Of a stretch of 64,000 nucleotides of DNA, positions 1 to 10,802 are shown in pieces; position 1 is the first letter of the stretch, and every line of letters begins with the position of its first letter. The notes beneath the pieces were generated by a model. That model searched no databases and was not told the DNA's origin. It saw nothing but the letters and a program-made list of their open reading frames with translations. The stretch lies in assembly GCA_006226425.1 (NCBI GenBank), contig SBGX01000025.1:40907-104906 (forward strand). The letters run 5' to 3'. The stretch comes from Bacteroidota bacterium. GTDB lineage: Bacteria; Bacteroidota; Bacteroidia; Flavobacteriales_D; Crocinitomicaceae. The position numbers and the translations under genes are program-made.

Positions 1-1
1 A

Positions 2-3000
2 AATCAGTTAGAATTGGATCGAATGTTTGGTTCGGAAGTAGGATATGCAAGTCACTATAAGAAGAATGTAGTAGTAGATGCCAATGGACAGGTAAGTGTT
101 TCGTACCTTGATCAGGAAGGAAGAGTAGTGGCTACTGCGCTTTCAGGTCCAAGCCCTACAAACCTGGAGGAAATACCAAGTGCTGTTGCGAATGCTATTA
201 ATCTGGAGGTGGACGCATTGGGAAGAGAAGGAAATAATAATCGGGTATCGATTTCAGGAGAGTCGATTCGCCTTTCAACAGAGCTTACGGTGGCCTATGA
301 ATCCAATTACAACTTCCACTATGGACTGGATGTTGGAATCAAAACCGTTGATTGTGCTCCAAGTCTTTGTATCAACTGTGTATATGACTTGAAACTGGAA
401 TTGATCGATGAGTGTGGCAACAATTTGCTTTCGGGATACCAGGAAATGGTAGGAAGCTTTAGCCAGGGACAATCCGGAGCCTATTATTTCCATCAGAATT
501 GTACAAATGATTATTCCTATGATTTTGATCCGAGCCAGGCAATTTTGTTAGGCGTTGGAAAATACAGTCTGAACAAGATTTTGACGATCAACGAAGAAGC
601 ACGTAACGCCTTTTTAGAAGCATACTTCGAGGATACGGTCAATTGTGTGAAGACCCTTGATGATTTCTACCAGGAGGAATTGGCGAAGGTGGATCTGACA
701 CAATGTGAGGTTGATTGTGAAACCTGTCATACGAAGCTAGGAAGTCTGGCGGACTATCTGGCAGCGAATAAAGGGACAGCGGCAGATTATCATCAGGCGA
801 AGAAAGATTGTGATCAGGCATGTAATGGTGATGTATTTGATCCATGTAGTAATGCCTTGAATTTGATGTTAATTGACATGAGTCCGGGAGGACAGTATGC
901 GCTGTATGACGAATCAAATGGAATTATTTCCGCAGATGCATATCCATTATCAATACTAAATCCGGGAAACCAGTTAAATATTTTTGCGAATTGGAGAGAG
1001 CCAAGGTTCATTGATGAGTATGGCAACGAAACGAACAAATATTATAATGAAGACGGAAGCGAAGCACTGGTAGAAGTACAAAAGAATGATTTTAACGAGT
1101 TTGAGCCTGCGATTATTGATGAGTTTAATGTGAGGGTGATCAATAATCGTTTTTACACGGTGCCCGAAAATTTGGAAAATCTGACCGACTTTGTGGACTT
1201 GTTTGAGCGTTCCTGGGCGAGATCGCTGTTAAAATATCACCCGGAATACTGTTATTATGAGTCTTGTTTGATATACGATCAAAAAGTGAGTGTTTGGGAT
1301 CCACAAACGAGCTTGAGTTTTGATCAACTATTGCAACGTACGCAAACCATGCAAGATGCCCTCGATGCTGGTTTGGTGGTGTTGAAAGAAAACAATGGAG
1401 GGACAGGAGGCAATGGAAATCAGGGTTTAACTCAAGCGGGGCCGTATTATGACATTACGAATTGGTCTCAGCAATCCTCTCTTCATGCGTGGGATCCATT
1501 TATCGTCTATGGTGGGTCCGCGCCATACAAAACGAACGACTGTTCGAATTATGGGACTGAGCTTTGGAATAGAGTGCAAAACTATCAGGCGGTTGAAGAA
1601 GATGGGGCGGTAAAAAGCATGGCAGAAGTAGCAGCGTATTTGTCGCGTTGTGCCCAATTTGGATATGAGAACATCCATAGTAGCTGTTATAATTTTGGAA
1701 AAGGAAGTAACACTCAGATTTTGGATCGGGAATGGCAGCGATTTAAAGCTATGTACCAAAGTGTAAAGCAGGAATTACAACAGGCAAGAGCTGATTGCCG
1801 GGCTCTGACAGAATGTAAAGGTTACAATAACTGTATTGGAAACAGTCCTTTTGATCCTACGGATAACGGTCTGTTGGATGTGGATGGAAGCCTTGCATCA
1901 TATCAATCTTCCGCTTATTTTGATGAAGACCAACCCTGTTCAAGTCTGACGGCAAGTCTTTATGCTGACAAAGATTCTCGTTTCCCAGATGCTTCAATTG
2001 TTCCAGATATTGATCCAAGAGAGGTAGCTTATCAATTGTATTTACAGACGGGACAATGTCCTGTTCCATTAGCTTTTGAAGGTCTTTTCAATCGTTTGAT
2101 CAGTGAAGGGAAATGGATTGCTTATGACGTTAGTTTGAAAGGATATGTAGAAACTTTTAATTTGTATAATGCGCTTGAGAACTATGATTTCTCAGGGATG
2201 GTGCCAAGTTTAAAATACTCTGGTAGCGTATCAGGGGATATCATGGATATCGGGATAAGTGAGTGTGGAGATAATGATCCAAATTGCTTTTTCCCCACCA
2301 CTAAGTTTAATATACAATACAGTAAACCACTTGGATCGCCTGATTGGACGGAGGTGACAAGTGTGGCTAATTTTATCGGAACAAGTTCTTTAAGTTTCCG
2401 CTTTGATGCTTTGTATATAGATCAAGGTACAGGTCTACAATCCAGTTTTGAAGTGACGGGATCGATCACCTCAACCAGTGTACCAAATCTGAATTTAAAG
2501 AATTGTCAATTCGAACAACTTTGTAATCTGAACGACTTTGGACAAGATTTAAATACCTTGATGCAAACGTTGTTGGGTCAAGGATTGTTGTTTTCGACGA
2601 CACCGGTAAACCTTCAAAGTGCGGTTGGAGCCGTTTTAACCCAACGAATCAAGGATCAGATTAGTGTGGGGGATGACCTGGAATGGTTCTATTTTGATAC
2701 TGGCACGGAAAAAGGCTTTATCATAAGACATCAAGGAAATACGAATGAACAGCTTCGAATTAGTTATCACAATCCTGATGATTTTGGAAATAGCTACATT
2801 GCTTCTTCTTCACTTATACCAGCTGAGCAGTATACTTTTGAACAAACGGTTACGAAACCAAACCAGGAAGAAGTATTGCTTAGAGGGGACGTAAAGAAAA
2901 TTGTAAAAAGTGTTGGTAGTTCACCTGTGGTGATTGGAGATTGCGAGTTCCCGATGTCTCTAAAGTGTGATGCACCGGAATACGAGAATTATGATGATTT

Positions 3001-6000
3001 CGAAAAAGTTATTTTGGAATTGTTTAGTTCTCAAACAGTTGATTTGGAACAGTCGGTGAATTTATTTGCGAGCAGCCAAATGACGGTTGGCCTGGAGGCA
3101 GCTTTAGGCGTGAGTTCAACAAGCAGTACTTTAGACATTCGTGGGAACTCTAAGAAAGTGATCATTACAACAGGTAGTTGTCCAATTGAGCTAAGCTTTG
3201 ACGCAGCAGTTGCTCCTGGAGTTGTCTTATCATTCAACGATTTGAACTATCCGGACAATTTTACATTCTTAGGAGATACTGGCGGAGTCTATGCCTTTCA
3301 GTTTACGACTCAATACGAGGTTCAAGTGTCCGGTGGCGGGGCTTATTTCGGAAGTAAGTTGATTCAGGGAACCACCTGTGTGCCCATTAAACCATGTTAT
3401 GATTGTCGTGAAGACGCCTCGATATACACTGGATTACCTAGCAGTAGAATTGTAGACCCTGAATCTCAATTGCAAATTCCGGACGCTGATTACTTGCAGT
3501 TTAAGGCCAATGTAGCCAAATTAAATGCTTCTGTTGGACGAAAAGGAAAGGCTTTTTCAGATGATCGAAAGATATTCGAGCGTCTGAAGGGTAAAGGGCA
3601 ATTAGCTACATTTGAAACCTACGTAAGTACAAAAAGCGGACAAAGCACAGAGCCTGTTGACATGGTGATGAGAACCGTGCCAGGAGGAACTCCATGTGAT
3701 GATGACCCGGAATATCAGGAGTATAGCGCCTGTATCCAGCGATTAATAGATTGGGCAAATAATCTAGACCCCCTTACAATATCTGAGTTTGATGATTTGG
3801 AAGGCTTTAAAACATCTTTGGTGAATATGCAAAGTTGCAGCTTCTTTGAAGCTGGAGATTATTCATTCTGTATTAATGAGATGTGTGCCCGAATTAATGA
3901 GGTGATTGATGGGTACTACGAGTTTTCCTTTTTATTCTTCGTTGAGTTTTATGTGAATCCACAAGCTTTTTGTGAGCCAATTAGTCTGCCGCCTTGTGAA
4001 CCTTTTACGGAAGGAATTCCTGTAGAGAGCCCGAGTGTTGATACACGTACAGATTGTAAGGAGATGTTGACAAATCAGGCTTACTTTAATGCAGTTAACC
4101 AATACCGGGAATATCAGGATAATTTATTAACTGAACTTAGAAACACTTACAATAAGCACTGTTTGACGGCCGAAGAGGAATTGACATATAGTTATGATGA
4201 CAAGCAGTATCACTACACCTTGTATTACTATGATCAGGCAGGAAATCTGATTAAAACAGTTCCACCGGAAGGAGTTGAGTTGTTGCCTTTGACATCTAGT
4301 AGTTCAACGGATCCAAATGCTCTGGTAAACAAAATTGCTTCTGATCGCGAAAAAGGAACGAAGACAGTATTCACAGATCATCGTATGGTGACTCGCTATG
4401 AATACAATAGTTTGAATCAGTTGATTGCACAGTCTGTTCCGGATGCGGATCCAATAGATGAATTTGATTTGAGCAAGGCAGTCGGGTTAGATGTTGGGTT
4501 AATTGCAACCCGGGTACAAATGGTAGACGGCCAGACAGGTTATTTAGCTGGACACATCGGTACAAAAGGTTACCTGTATAAGACAACGGATGGTGGGGCA
4601 ACCTGGAACCGGATCAACAATCTGGTAAGTGCTGATCTGAGAGCCATCGAAATGTACGACGCCAATATAGGTTTCGCCCTGGGAGAAGCCGGAACGGTTT
4701 TGGCAACCATAAATGGAGGACAGGAATGGCAAATGTTGCCTACATGGACGGCCAATAGTGGTTCATATACGGCAGATTTGAATGATTTAATTGTTAAGAA
4801 CGTTAGCGGAAGCACCGCCGAGGTTTGGCTTGTTGGTGATCAGAAAACAGTACTTAAACTACTTTTTGACACGGGAAGTCTGTCTGCGACCTGGATAGAT
4901 CTTTCGGCCGGTGTGAGTGGTTTGGCTGAAAACGTCAACGTAGAAAGTATTATTAGTGCAAGCAGTAAAGATTATATTTCGGTAACAGAGTTGCTGGAGG
5001 GAGAGACAGTTGGAAGAATTTATGAAAAGGCTGGTTCAAGCAGTTGGGTTGAAGTAAGTTATGATATAGGTGAAGTCTATGCCCTAAGTTCCACAGGAAA
5101 TGTGGTGTATTTAGCAGCCTGGGACGGTCGTTTGTTCAAAAGAGATTTAACGGATGCAACGCCTAGATGGTTGTTCATTCCAACCAACCTCGTAAACCCG
5201 ATTAAGAAGATGAGCTTCTTCAATGAAAATCAAGGGTATGCGCTGGTCGAGAATCAATTGGCTCGTCAGTTGTATCAAACGTTGGATGGAGGAAAAACCT
5301 GGGAAAAGGCATCTGATAGCTACTACAATGATTTGGTGATGAGTTCGAATGCTCAGGTAATGTTAGCTGTGGGTGACGCAGGACTGATTGATTTGCTGGT
5401 ACAGGACGAGACCGGTGAAAGAGGTCCGACGAAAATGAACTTTTCAGGACCGGAGAATCCTTCTCTGAGTCCAGATGACGAAAACTTAACCGCTGCCTGG
5501 ATTTATTCTACGGATGCTTCGTCCAGTAGTATGGCCGCTGCGGTTGGTTCTGAAACAGGTAGATTCTACTTCACAAAGAATTTGGAGGCGGAGAGTCCGA
5601 CGTGGAAGGAGCAGGTGATAAACGAAACAGCAGCAGAAATTGAGGGAATGCTTCACAGCAGTGGAAAGTACGTTGGAGTCATTAGAACGAATAGTGGAGC
5701 CTTAATCAGTTTTGATTACTTAGCCACCGGAGGGTTGAACACCGGAACTGTTTCAGGCATAGGTGCAAAGGTGTTTTCGAGTCTGGCGAACAGATTTGAC
5801 GGATCTGCAATTATCTATGCATTTAATGATACCGGAAATAAGTTAGGGAAATTGACCATTGCAAGTAATGCAAATATTACTTATGCTGAAGTAAGCGGAA
5901 CGGTTTCTGTTCTCGCCACGGCAAATGACATGGTTCTTTCCGGGAACAAAGTTTTTGCTCTGGAGAATACAGGAAATATGACAGAGTTGACCCTTTCGTT

Positions 6001-9000
6001 GAGCGACTTTACGGAAAGAGATGTGACGCATGAGTTACTTCCAGGTACATTGAGTAGTCTGGCGGTGCATAATGATCAACTTTACGCAGTTGGTGAGAAT
6101 GGACAGTTGTATGTCCAGGGCACCCAGCATATGGAATTGCAACAAACGTCAACGGATCGAGATTTGTTTGATCTAGCCGTTCAGGGGAGCAGTGGAGATG
6201 TTATTCTCGTGGGAGAAGAGGCTTTCGTAAGTAAAGGGGCCCTCACGAATAGAGATTTTGGACTGACAGAAGGTGTCTTGAGTTCGAATGATCGAGATCA
6301 ATTTGCCGGTCAGAATTTGAACGCCGTGGTCATTCATCCATCAGATGATACGAAAATTTATATCGCTGGTGATGGTGGGAAAATCGTTTATCGTCAGGGA
6401 ACTGACAACAGTATTTTTAGTCTGGGCGCACAGGCCGTTCAGGATTTTGATTTTGCCGGAACGGTGTTGTACGCCGTTACTGACGAGACAGGAATTTATC
6501 AAATTATGGGGACGTCTTCACTTCCACAAAAACAAGTGTTTGGACCTCCCGTAATTGATGTGCATTTTGCTGATCCTTACCGCGGAATTGTCTTATCCGA
6601 AGGATTTACGGTACGAACAACAGAAGATGGAGCGTCCAACTGGAACATAGTGAAAGCTGAACAGACATCCATGTTGTCAACCGAGTTGAATCGCGTGTTC
6701 AGATACAATGAAGATTTGAGTATCCTGTTTGGTGATGGAGGAAGTATTTTCCAGGTGCAGGAAGGTCTGGCATCACCAAGTGGAGTGAGCGGTTACAATG
6801 ATATTACTGAAGTAGCTGGTCATCCTGCAACAGGTGAAATCTATTTCGGAGCACAAACTTCTGGGTTGACAACCATTGCAAAAATCGGAATTACGAATAC
6901 AGGAGGAAACTATACCTTGAGTTCGACTACATTGCAGACGATGAGTTCTGTGAGTAATATCAAAGGGCTGCAGGTATTTCCTTCAGGAGCTTATGCCGCA
7001 GTAACCTCGAATAAGGATTTCCGTTATTTCAATGCATCTGGTACACAGACCTGGATACAAGATTTGGGTTCTGTGGTGGTCAATGATCTTTATTTCCACG
7101 ATGAAAGAAATGGGGTTCTTGTTGGAAATAATGGCCTGTATCTGAAATTGACGGATGCCAATATTAATATGAATGGGGATTTGATCGGAGGAAGTTTCAA
7201 CCAGGTAGGTGAGATAGCATCCGCAGATCCTGATTTGGTGGACGATTTGAATGATGTGAATTTGAATAGTATTTCCTTTGCAAGTTTTGAAAACGCTGTG
7301 ATTGCAGGGAATTATAGACAGTCTTTGGGAGGGACAGCTACTGTTCCTTACGTTCGGGCAGCCTATGATCCATCAGATCGTTATACATCAAAATTCTATT
7401 ATGACCGCCTGGGAAGACTAATTGTAAGTCAGAACGGACGTCAGGCTGATGCTGTCGGAAATGGCCTGGAACGTTATAGTTATACCTTGTATGATCATCT
7501 GGGAAGGGTTATTGAAGTAGGTGAGAAAATAGAGAATTCCGCGGCCAACACGACCCTGAGATTTAAGGACATATTCGGAACAGAAATAGCGGATTACTAT
7601 AATCCGAATATGATAGATGATCAGCGTTATCGAACCTGGATTTCAGAATCAGGTGGTAAATACGAGGTGACCAGAACTTATTACAGTAATGACGGAAGTC
7701 TTAGCTTACCGGCAGATTATGAAGTAAGTATAAACACCGCCAGAAATAGAATCACCTCTGTAACCTATGCGGAAGGTCCGGTAACCGTGGATTATGATAA
7801 TTACGACCATTATGATCATGCAACGCACTATGTTTATGACATTCATGGAAATGTAAAAACACTCTTTCAGGAAAACAGGTTGATGGACAATATTTCGGCA
7901 AGTTTGACGGCACATCGAATCAAGCGGGTTGACTATCGTTATGACCTGATCTCAGGAAATGTTCATCGTGTTAGCGTACAGAGCAATCAGCCTGATCAGT
8001 GGCACCATGCTTATGATTATGATGCCGATAATCGGATCACAGAATCACACTCAACCTCAGAAACACCAAAAGTGGGAATTGATGGACCAGTCGCCAGATT
8101 GGTGAACGAGTTGGAAATGAATTCCGATTGGGACAATGATGCCAGGTATTTTTATTATGATCACGGACCTTTATCAAGGGTGGAGATTGGACAGGAGAAC
8201 TTGCAGGGATGTGATTATGTATATAATTTACAAGGTTGGTTGAAAGGTGTCAATAGCAGCTTCCTGGACGGTCAAAGAGATCCGGGTCTGGATGGATTCT
8301 CCCCGGAATACATCGTTAACGAGAATAAAAATTTTGCACCGGACGTCATGAGTTTTAGCTTGTCTTATTTTGATGGAGATTATGAGCAGATTAAGGCATC
8401 AGATGTGATCGAAGGAATAAGCAGAGTAATGCAATCAGATATCTCAAATAGTGATATTACGGCAAATTCGAGTGCGCTCTTTAATGGAAATATCCGGGCA
8501 ATGCAAACGACGATCATGAATCCGACAACGCGCGAAATGCTTCCAATGGCAACGGCCTATAAATATGATCAGTTGCAGCGATTGCGAGAAGCCAGAAGCT
8601 TTGTAAATTTCGATCAGACAAATAATAAATGGAATCTGACAGGAAGTTATGATAATCGTTATTTTAATTCCTTTGCTTATGATGCCAACGGAAATATTAA
8701 TGGTCAGTACCGATTTAATGCTGCCGGACAGGCGATTGATTCATTGAGCTACAAATACCATGATGTTGGTGGAAAACGTCAGCGAAACAGGTTATATCAT
8801 GTGGATGATCAGGTCTCTTCCGGAGCGTTTGGAGATGATATCGACGATATGGGAACGGTAGACCGAGGAGATCAGTACAATGTAAGCAATAATTACAAGT
8901 ATGATAAGGAGGGGAGATTGATTCGGGATAATCAGGAAAACATCCAATTAATCCGATGGAGAGTAGATGGAAAAATAAAAGAAATCATCCGAAATGTTGG

Positions 9001-10801
9001 AGGAACGGAAAAAATTCTTAGATTTCAGTACGATGCGATGGGAAATCGGATCGCAAAACACGTCTACTCTAATACGGATATGCTAGAGAAATCAACATAT
9101 TACATCTTGGATGCCCAAGGCAATACGATGAACGTATACGAATACGATGTGAATGGTGGTTCCGCAACTTTCCAATTGGCAGAAAGACACCTATATGGAA
9201 GCGATCGTTTGGGAATCAACAAGCGTTCGGTCAATTTATTGAGTGTCCCAACACCAAACGGAATCGCAACGTTGACAGCAGGAGACAAATTCTATGAGAT
9301 GAAAAACCATCTAGGAAACGTCCTGACGGTGGTGCAAGACAAGCAAGACCTGGTCGAGTCAGGAGGAAACGTCACAGGTTACCTGACACATATTGCCAGC
9401 TCGACTGACTATTCTCCATTCGGAGTCGTGCTCGATGGTCGAAACTTTACCACGAATTCGAATTATCGTTATGGCTTCCAAAATCAGGAAAGAGACGATG
9501 AGATCAAAGGAGAAGGAAACTCCTGGAACTACAAGTACAGAATGCATGATCCAAGATTGGGTAGGTTCTTTGCGATAGATCCTCTTACATCACAGTATCC
9601 TAGCATTTCTCCGTATCAGTTTAGCAATAATAGACCGATTGACCGAATTGAGTTAGAAGGTTTAGAGGATATAAAATTTGAAAACGCTAGAGGAGTAAAC
9701 TTCATTGGAGGAAAGGGAATGACTCAAGAAGCAAAAGATGCTTATACTGTTCGAACAGATATGGCAGGTAAGGTTGCAGGGGTTTTATTAGGTGGTGCAG
9801 GGTTTGCTGCTGCGATTAGTTCGGTTGGTGTAGCTACAGTTGGGACATATCTTGTTGAAGAGGCTGGAGAATATGTTTTTGAAGAGGTAACAGGGATACC
9901 TGTAATCAATGATCCTTTGGATGTATTAGAACAATTGCTGAAGAAAGGAGCCAAAAAGTTTTCACATGACGTTATAATCGAAGGAAGAAAATATCTTGCA
10001 GGTGAGTCTGTTAAGAAGATGAAGGACTATGCATATAATGTCAAGAAATTCGGAAAGGAAGCGGCTGAAAAGTATAGGAGGGGAGAAATTACAAAAGAAG
10101 AAGCTAAAGATCTTGCAGCTGGTGTGTGTTTTGTTGCTGGAACAAAGGTAAAAACGAAGCATGGATATACGAATATTGAGAATATAAAATTGGACAGCAA
10201 AGTCTGGTCTTTTGATCTTTTGACAAATCGAGAAGAATTAAAAAGTGTTAAGAATATTTTCATAACCGATAGTGTGGTTTCAATTGTTAGGTTAGTAATT
10301 CAGAATGAAACCATTGAAACTACTGCAAACCATCCATTTTATGTTGAAGGAAGATGGATTGAAGCAAAGGACCTTGTAGTGGGAGATAAACTTTATTCTT
10401 TAGATTCTGAGGGGGTAATATTAAGTAGGAAATATGAGATTGATACGCTAGTTACAGTATATAATTTTGAAGTAAGCGAAAACCATAATTATTTTGTCTC
10501 GGGATTAGATGTTTTAGTCCATAATGATTGCATAAATAGAAAGGTACTCACAAACAAACAAGCAAGCGTAATAGCCAAAAAATTAGGTTTTGGAGAAAAG
10601 CTGCCTGATGGTAGGATACCTTCAGCTATAAAAAAGCAAACGGGGAGCAACCCAGTTTATTATGATAAAAGAACAAAACGTTATTTTTCTCCAGATAAGG
10701 CGGGTCACAGGGCGGATAATGCATGGAAGAAATTTGACAAGGAAGGAAATAGAGAGACAGGAGTATTTGAGAATGGTAATTTTCAAAAGGTAAGCCAATA
10801 A
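2..10801 (+). CDS. Giant RHS polymorphic toxin with Hint domain and Ntox21-like tip, 5' end cut by window
   Basis: The frame is open from the first bases, so the N-terminus lies outside the window; 3599 residues are visible. The order is a Cys-rich N-terminal part (to about nt 4150), YD/RHS repeats near 4200-4440, a long BNR/YCF48-like propeller insertion (about 4450-7370, with TTDGGATW and TLDGGKTW), then RHS/YD repeats and the RHS core ending near 9670 (LGRFFAIDPL, SPYQFSNNRPID). A Hint domain follows (10127-10525): start Cys in GVCFVAGT, the TANHP block, and a terminal His-Asn in VLVHND, so self-cleavage after the Asn is expected. The last ~90 residues (10526-10798: NKQASVIAKKLGF, YFSPDKAGH, AW.K) resemble the Ntox21 toxin family, a predicted RNase. 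Family knowledge: RHS shells encapsulate a C-terminal toxin used against neighbouring cells. Sure of RHS and Hint; the Ntox21 call is moderate. The tip is AT-rich: 18/60 G+C at 10141-10200 against 31/60 at 9301-9360. Confidence 0.93.
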   Translation, partial: NQLELDRMFGSEVGYASHYKKNVVVDANGQVSVSYLDQEGRVVATALSGPSPTNLEEIPSAVANAINLEVDALGREGNNNRVSISGESIRLSTELTVAYESNYNFHYGLDVGIKTVDCAPSLCINCVYDLKLELIDECGNNLLSGYQEMVGSFSQGQSGAYYFHQNCTNDYSYDFDPSQAILLGVGKYSLNKILTINEEARNAFLEAYFEDTVNCVKTLDDFYQEELAKVDLTQCEVDCETCHTKLGSLADYLAANKGTAADYHQAKKDCDQACNGDVFDPCSNALNLMLIDMSPGGQYALYDESNGIISADAYPLSILNPGNQLNIFANWREPRFIDEYGNETNKYYNEDGSEALVEVQKNDFNEFEPAIIDEFNVRVINNRFYTVPENLENLTDFVDLFERSWARSLLKYHPEYCYYESCLIYDQKVSVWDPQTSLSFDQLLQRTQTMQDALDAGLVVLKENNGGTGGNGNQGLTQAGPYYDITNWSQQSSLHAWDPFIVYGGSAPYKTNDCSNYGTELWNRVQNYQAVEEDGAVKSMAEVAAYLSRCAQFGYENIHSSCYNFGKGSNTQILDREWQRFKAMYQSVKQELQQARADCRALTECKGYNNCIGNSPFDPTDNGLLDVDGSLASYQSSAYFDEDQPCSSLTASLYADKDSRFPDASIVPDIDPREVAYQLYLQTGQCPVPLAFEGLFNRLISEGKWIAYDVSLKGYVETFNLYNALENYDFSGMVPSLKYSGSVSGDIMDIGISECGDNDPNCFFPTTKFNIQYSKPLGSPDWTEVTSVANFIGTSSLSFRFDALYIDQGTGLQSSFEVTGSITSTSVPNLNLKNCQFEQLCNLNDFGQDLNTLMQTLLGQGLLFSTTPVNLQSAVGAVLTQRIKDQISVGDDLEWFYFDTGTEKGFIIRHQGNTNEQLRISYHNPDDFGNSYIASSSLIPAEQYTFEQTVTKPNQEEVLLRGDVKKIVKSVGSSPVVIGDCEFPMSLKCDAPEYENYDDFEKVILELFSSQTVDLEQSVNLFASSQMTVGLEAALGVSSTSSTLDIRGNSKKVIITTGSCPIELSFDAAVAPGVVLSFNDLNYPDNFTFLGDTGGVYAFQFTTQYEVQVSGGGAYFGSKLIQGTTCVPIKPCYDCREDASIYTGLPSSRIVDPESQLQIPDADYLQFKANVAKLNASVGRKGKAFSDDRKIFERLKGKGQLATFETYVSTKSGQSTEPVDMVMRTVPGGTPCDDDPEYQEYSACIQRLIDWANNLDPLTISEFDDLEGFKTSLVNMQSCSFFEAGDYSFCINEMCARINEVIDGYYEFSFLFFVEFYVNPQAFCEPISLPPCEPFTEGIPVESPSVDTRTDCKEMLTNQAYFNAVNQYREYQDNLLTELRNTYNKHCLTAEEELTYSYDDKQYHYTLYYYDQAGNLIKTVPPEGVELLPLTSSSSTDPNALVNKIASDREKGTKTVFTDHRMVTRYEYNSLNQLIAQSVPDADPIDEFDLSKAVGLDVGLIATRVQMVDGQTGYLAGHIGTKGYLYKTTDGGATWNRINNLVSADLRAIEMYDANIGFALGEAGTVLATINGGQEWQMLPTWTANSGSYTADLNDLIVKNVSGSTAEVWLVGDQKTVLKLLFDTGSLSATWIDLSAGVSGLAENVNVESIISASSKDYISVTELLEGETVGRIYEKAGSSSWVEVSYDIGEVYALSSTGNVVYLAAWDGRLFKRDLTDATPRWLFIPTNLVNPIKKMSFFNENQGYALVENQLARQLYQTLDGGKTWEKASDSYYNDLVMSSNAQVMLAVGDAGLIDLLVQDETGERGPTKMNFSGPENPSLSPDDENLTAAWIYSTDASSSSMAAAVGSETGRFYFTKNLEAESPTWKEQVINETAAEIEGMLHSSGKYVGVIRTNSGALISFDYLATGGLNTGTVSGIGAKVFSSLANRFDGSAIIYAFNDTGNKLGKLTIASNANITYAEVSGTVSVLATANDMVLSGNKVFALENTGNMTELTLSLSDFTERDVTHELLPGTLSSLAVHNDQLYAVGENGQLYVQGTQHMELQQTSTDRDLFDLAVQGSSGDVILVGEEAFVSKGALTNRDFGLTEGVLSSNDRDQFAGQNLNAVVIHPSDDTKIYIAGDGGKIVYRQGTDNSIFSLGAQAVQDFDFAGTVLYAVTDETGIYQIMGTSSLPQKQVFGPPVIDVHFADPYRGIVLSEGFTVRTTEDGASNWNIVKAEQTSMLSTELNRVFRYNEDLSILFGDGGSIFQVQEGLASPSGVSGYNDITEVAGHPATGEIYFGAQTSGLTTIAKIGITNTGGNYTLSSTTLQTMSSVSNIKGLQVFPSGAYAAVTSNKDFRYFNASGTQTWIQDLGSVVVNDLYFHDERNGVLVGNNGLYLKLTDANINMNGDLIGGSFNQVGEIASADPDLVDDLNDVNLNSISFASFENAVIAGNYRQSLGGTATVPYVRAAYDPSDRYTSKFYYDRLGRLIVSQNGRQADAVGNGLERYSYTLYDHLGRVIEVGEKIENSAANTTLRFKDIFGTEIADYYNPNMIDDQRYRTWISESGGKYEVTRTYYSNDGSLSLPADYEVSINTARNRITSVTYAEGPVTVDYDNYDHYDHATHYVYDIHGNVKTLFQENRLMDNISASLTAHRIKRVDYRYDLISGNVHRVSVQSNQPDQWHHAYDYDADNRITESHSTSETPKVGIDGPVARLVNELEMNSDWDNDARYFYYDHGPLSRVEIGQENLQGCDYVYNLQGWLKGVNSSFLDGQRDPGLDGFSPEYIVNENKNFAPDVMSFSLSYFDGDYEQIKASDVIEGISRVMQSDISNSDITANSSALFNGNIRAMQTTIMNPTTREMLPMATAYKYDQLQRLREARSFVNFDQTNNKWNLTGSYDNRYFNSFAYDANGNINGQYRFNAAGQAIDSLSYKYHDVGGKRQRNRLYHVDDQVSSGAFGDDIDDMGTVDRGDQYNVSNNYKYDKEGRLIRDNQENIQLIRWRVDGKIKEIIRNVGGTEKILRFQYDAMGNRIAKHVYSNTDMLEKSTYYILDAQGNTMNVYEYDVNGGSATFQLAERHLYGSDRLGINKRSVNLLSVPTPNGIATLTAGDKFYEMKNHLGNVLTVVQDKQDLVESGGNVTGYLTHIASSTDYSPFGVVLDGRNFTTNSNYRYGFQNQERDDEIKGEGNSWNYKYRMHDPRLGRFFAIDPLTSQYPSISPYQFSNNRPIDRIELEGLEDIKFENARGVNFIGGKGMTQEAKDAYTVRTDMAGKVAGVLLGGAGFAAAISSVGVATVGTYLVEEAGEYVFEEVTGIPVINDPLDVLEQLLKKGAKKFSHDVIIEGRKYLAGESVKKMKDYAYNVKKFGKEAAEKYRRGEITKEEAKDLAAGVCFVAGTKVKTKHGYTNIENIKLDSKVWSFDLLTNREELKSVKNIFITDSVVSIVRLVIQNETIETTANHPFYVEGRWIEAKDLVVGDKLYSLDSEGVILSRKYEIDTLVTVYNFEVSENHNYFVSGLDVLVHNDCINRKVLTNKQASVIAKKLGFGEKLPDGRIPSAIKKQTGSNPVYYDKRTKRYFSPDKAGHRADNAWKKFDKEGNRETGVFENGNFQKVSQ
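9470..9612 (+). repeat. RHS core repeat, copy 1 (in the intact gene)
   Basis: This is the end of the RHS core, encoding GFQNQERDDEIKGEGNSW. It matches 11511-11612 at about 90 of the first 99 bases, most differences being third-codon positions. A degenerate third copy lies in 13570-13725. The shared core is where alternative toxin tips join the shell. Confidence 0.9.
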
Positions 10802-10802
10802 T

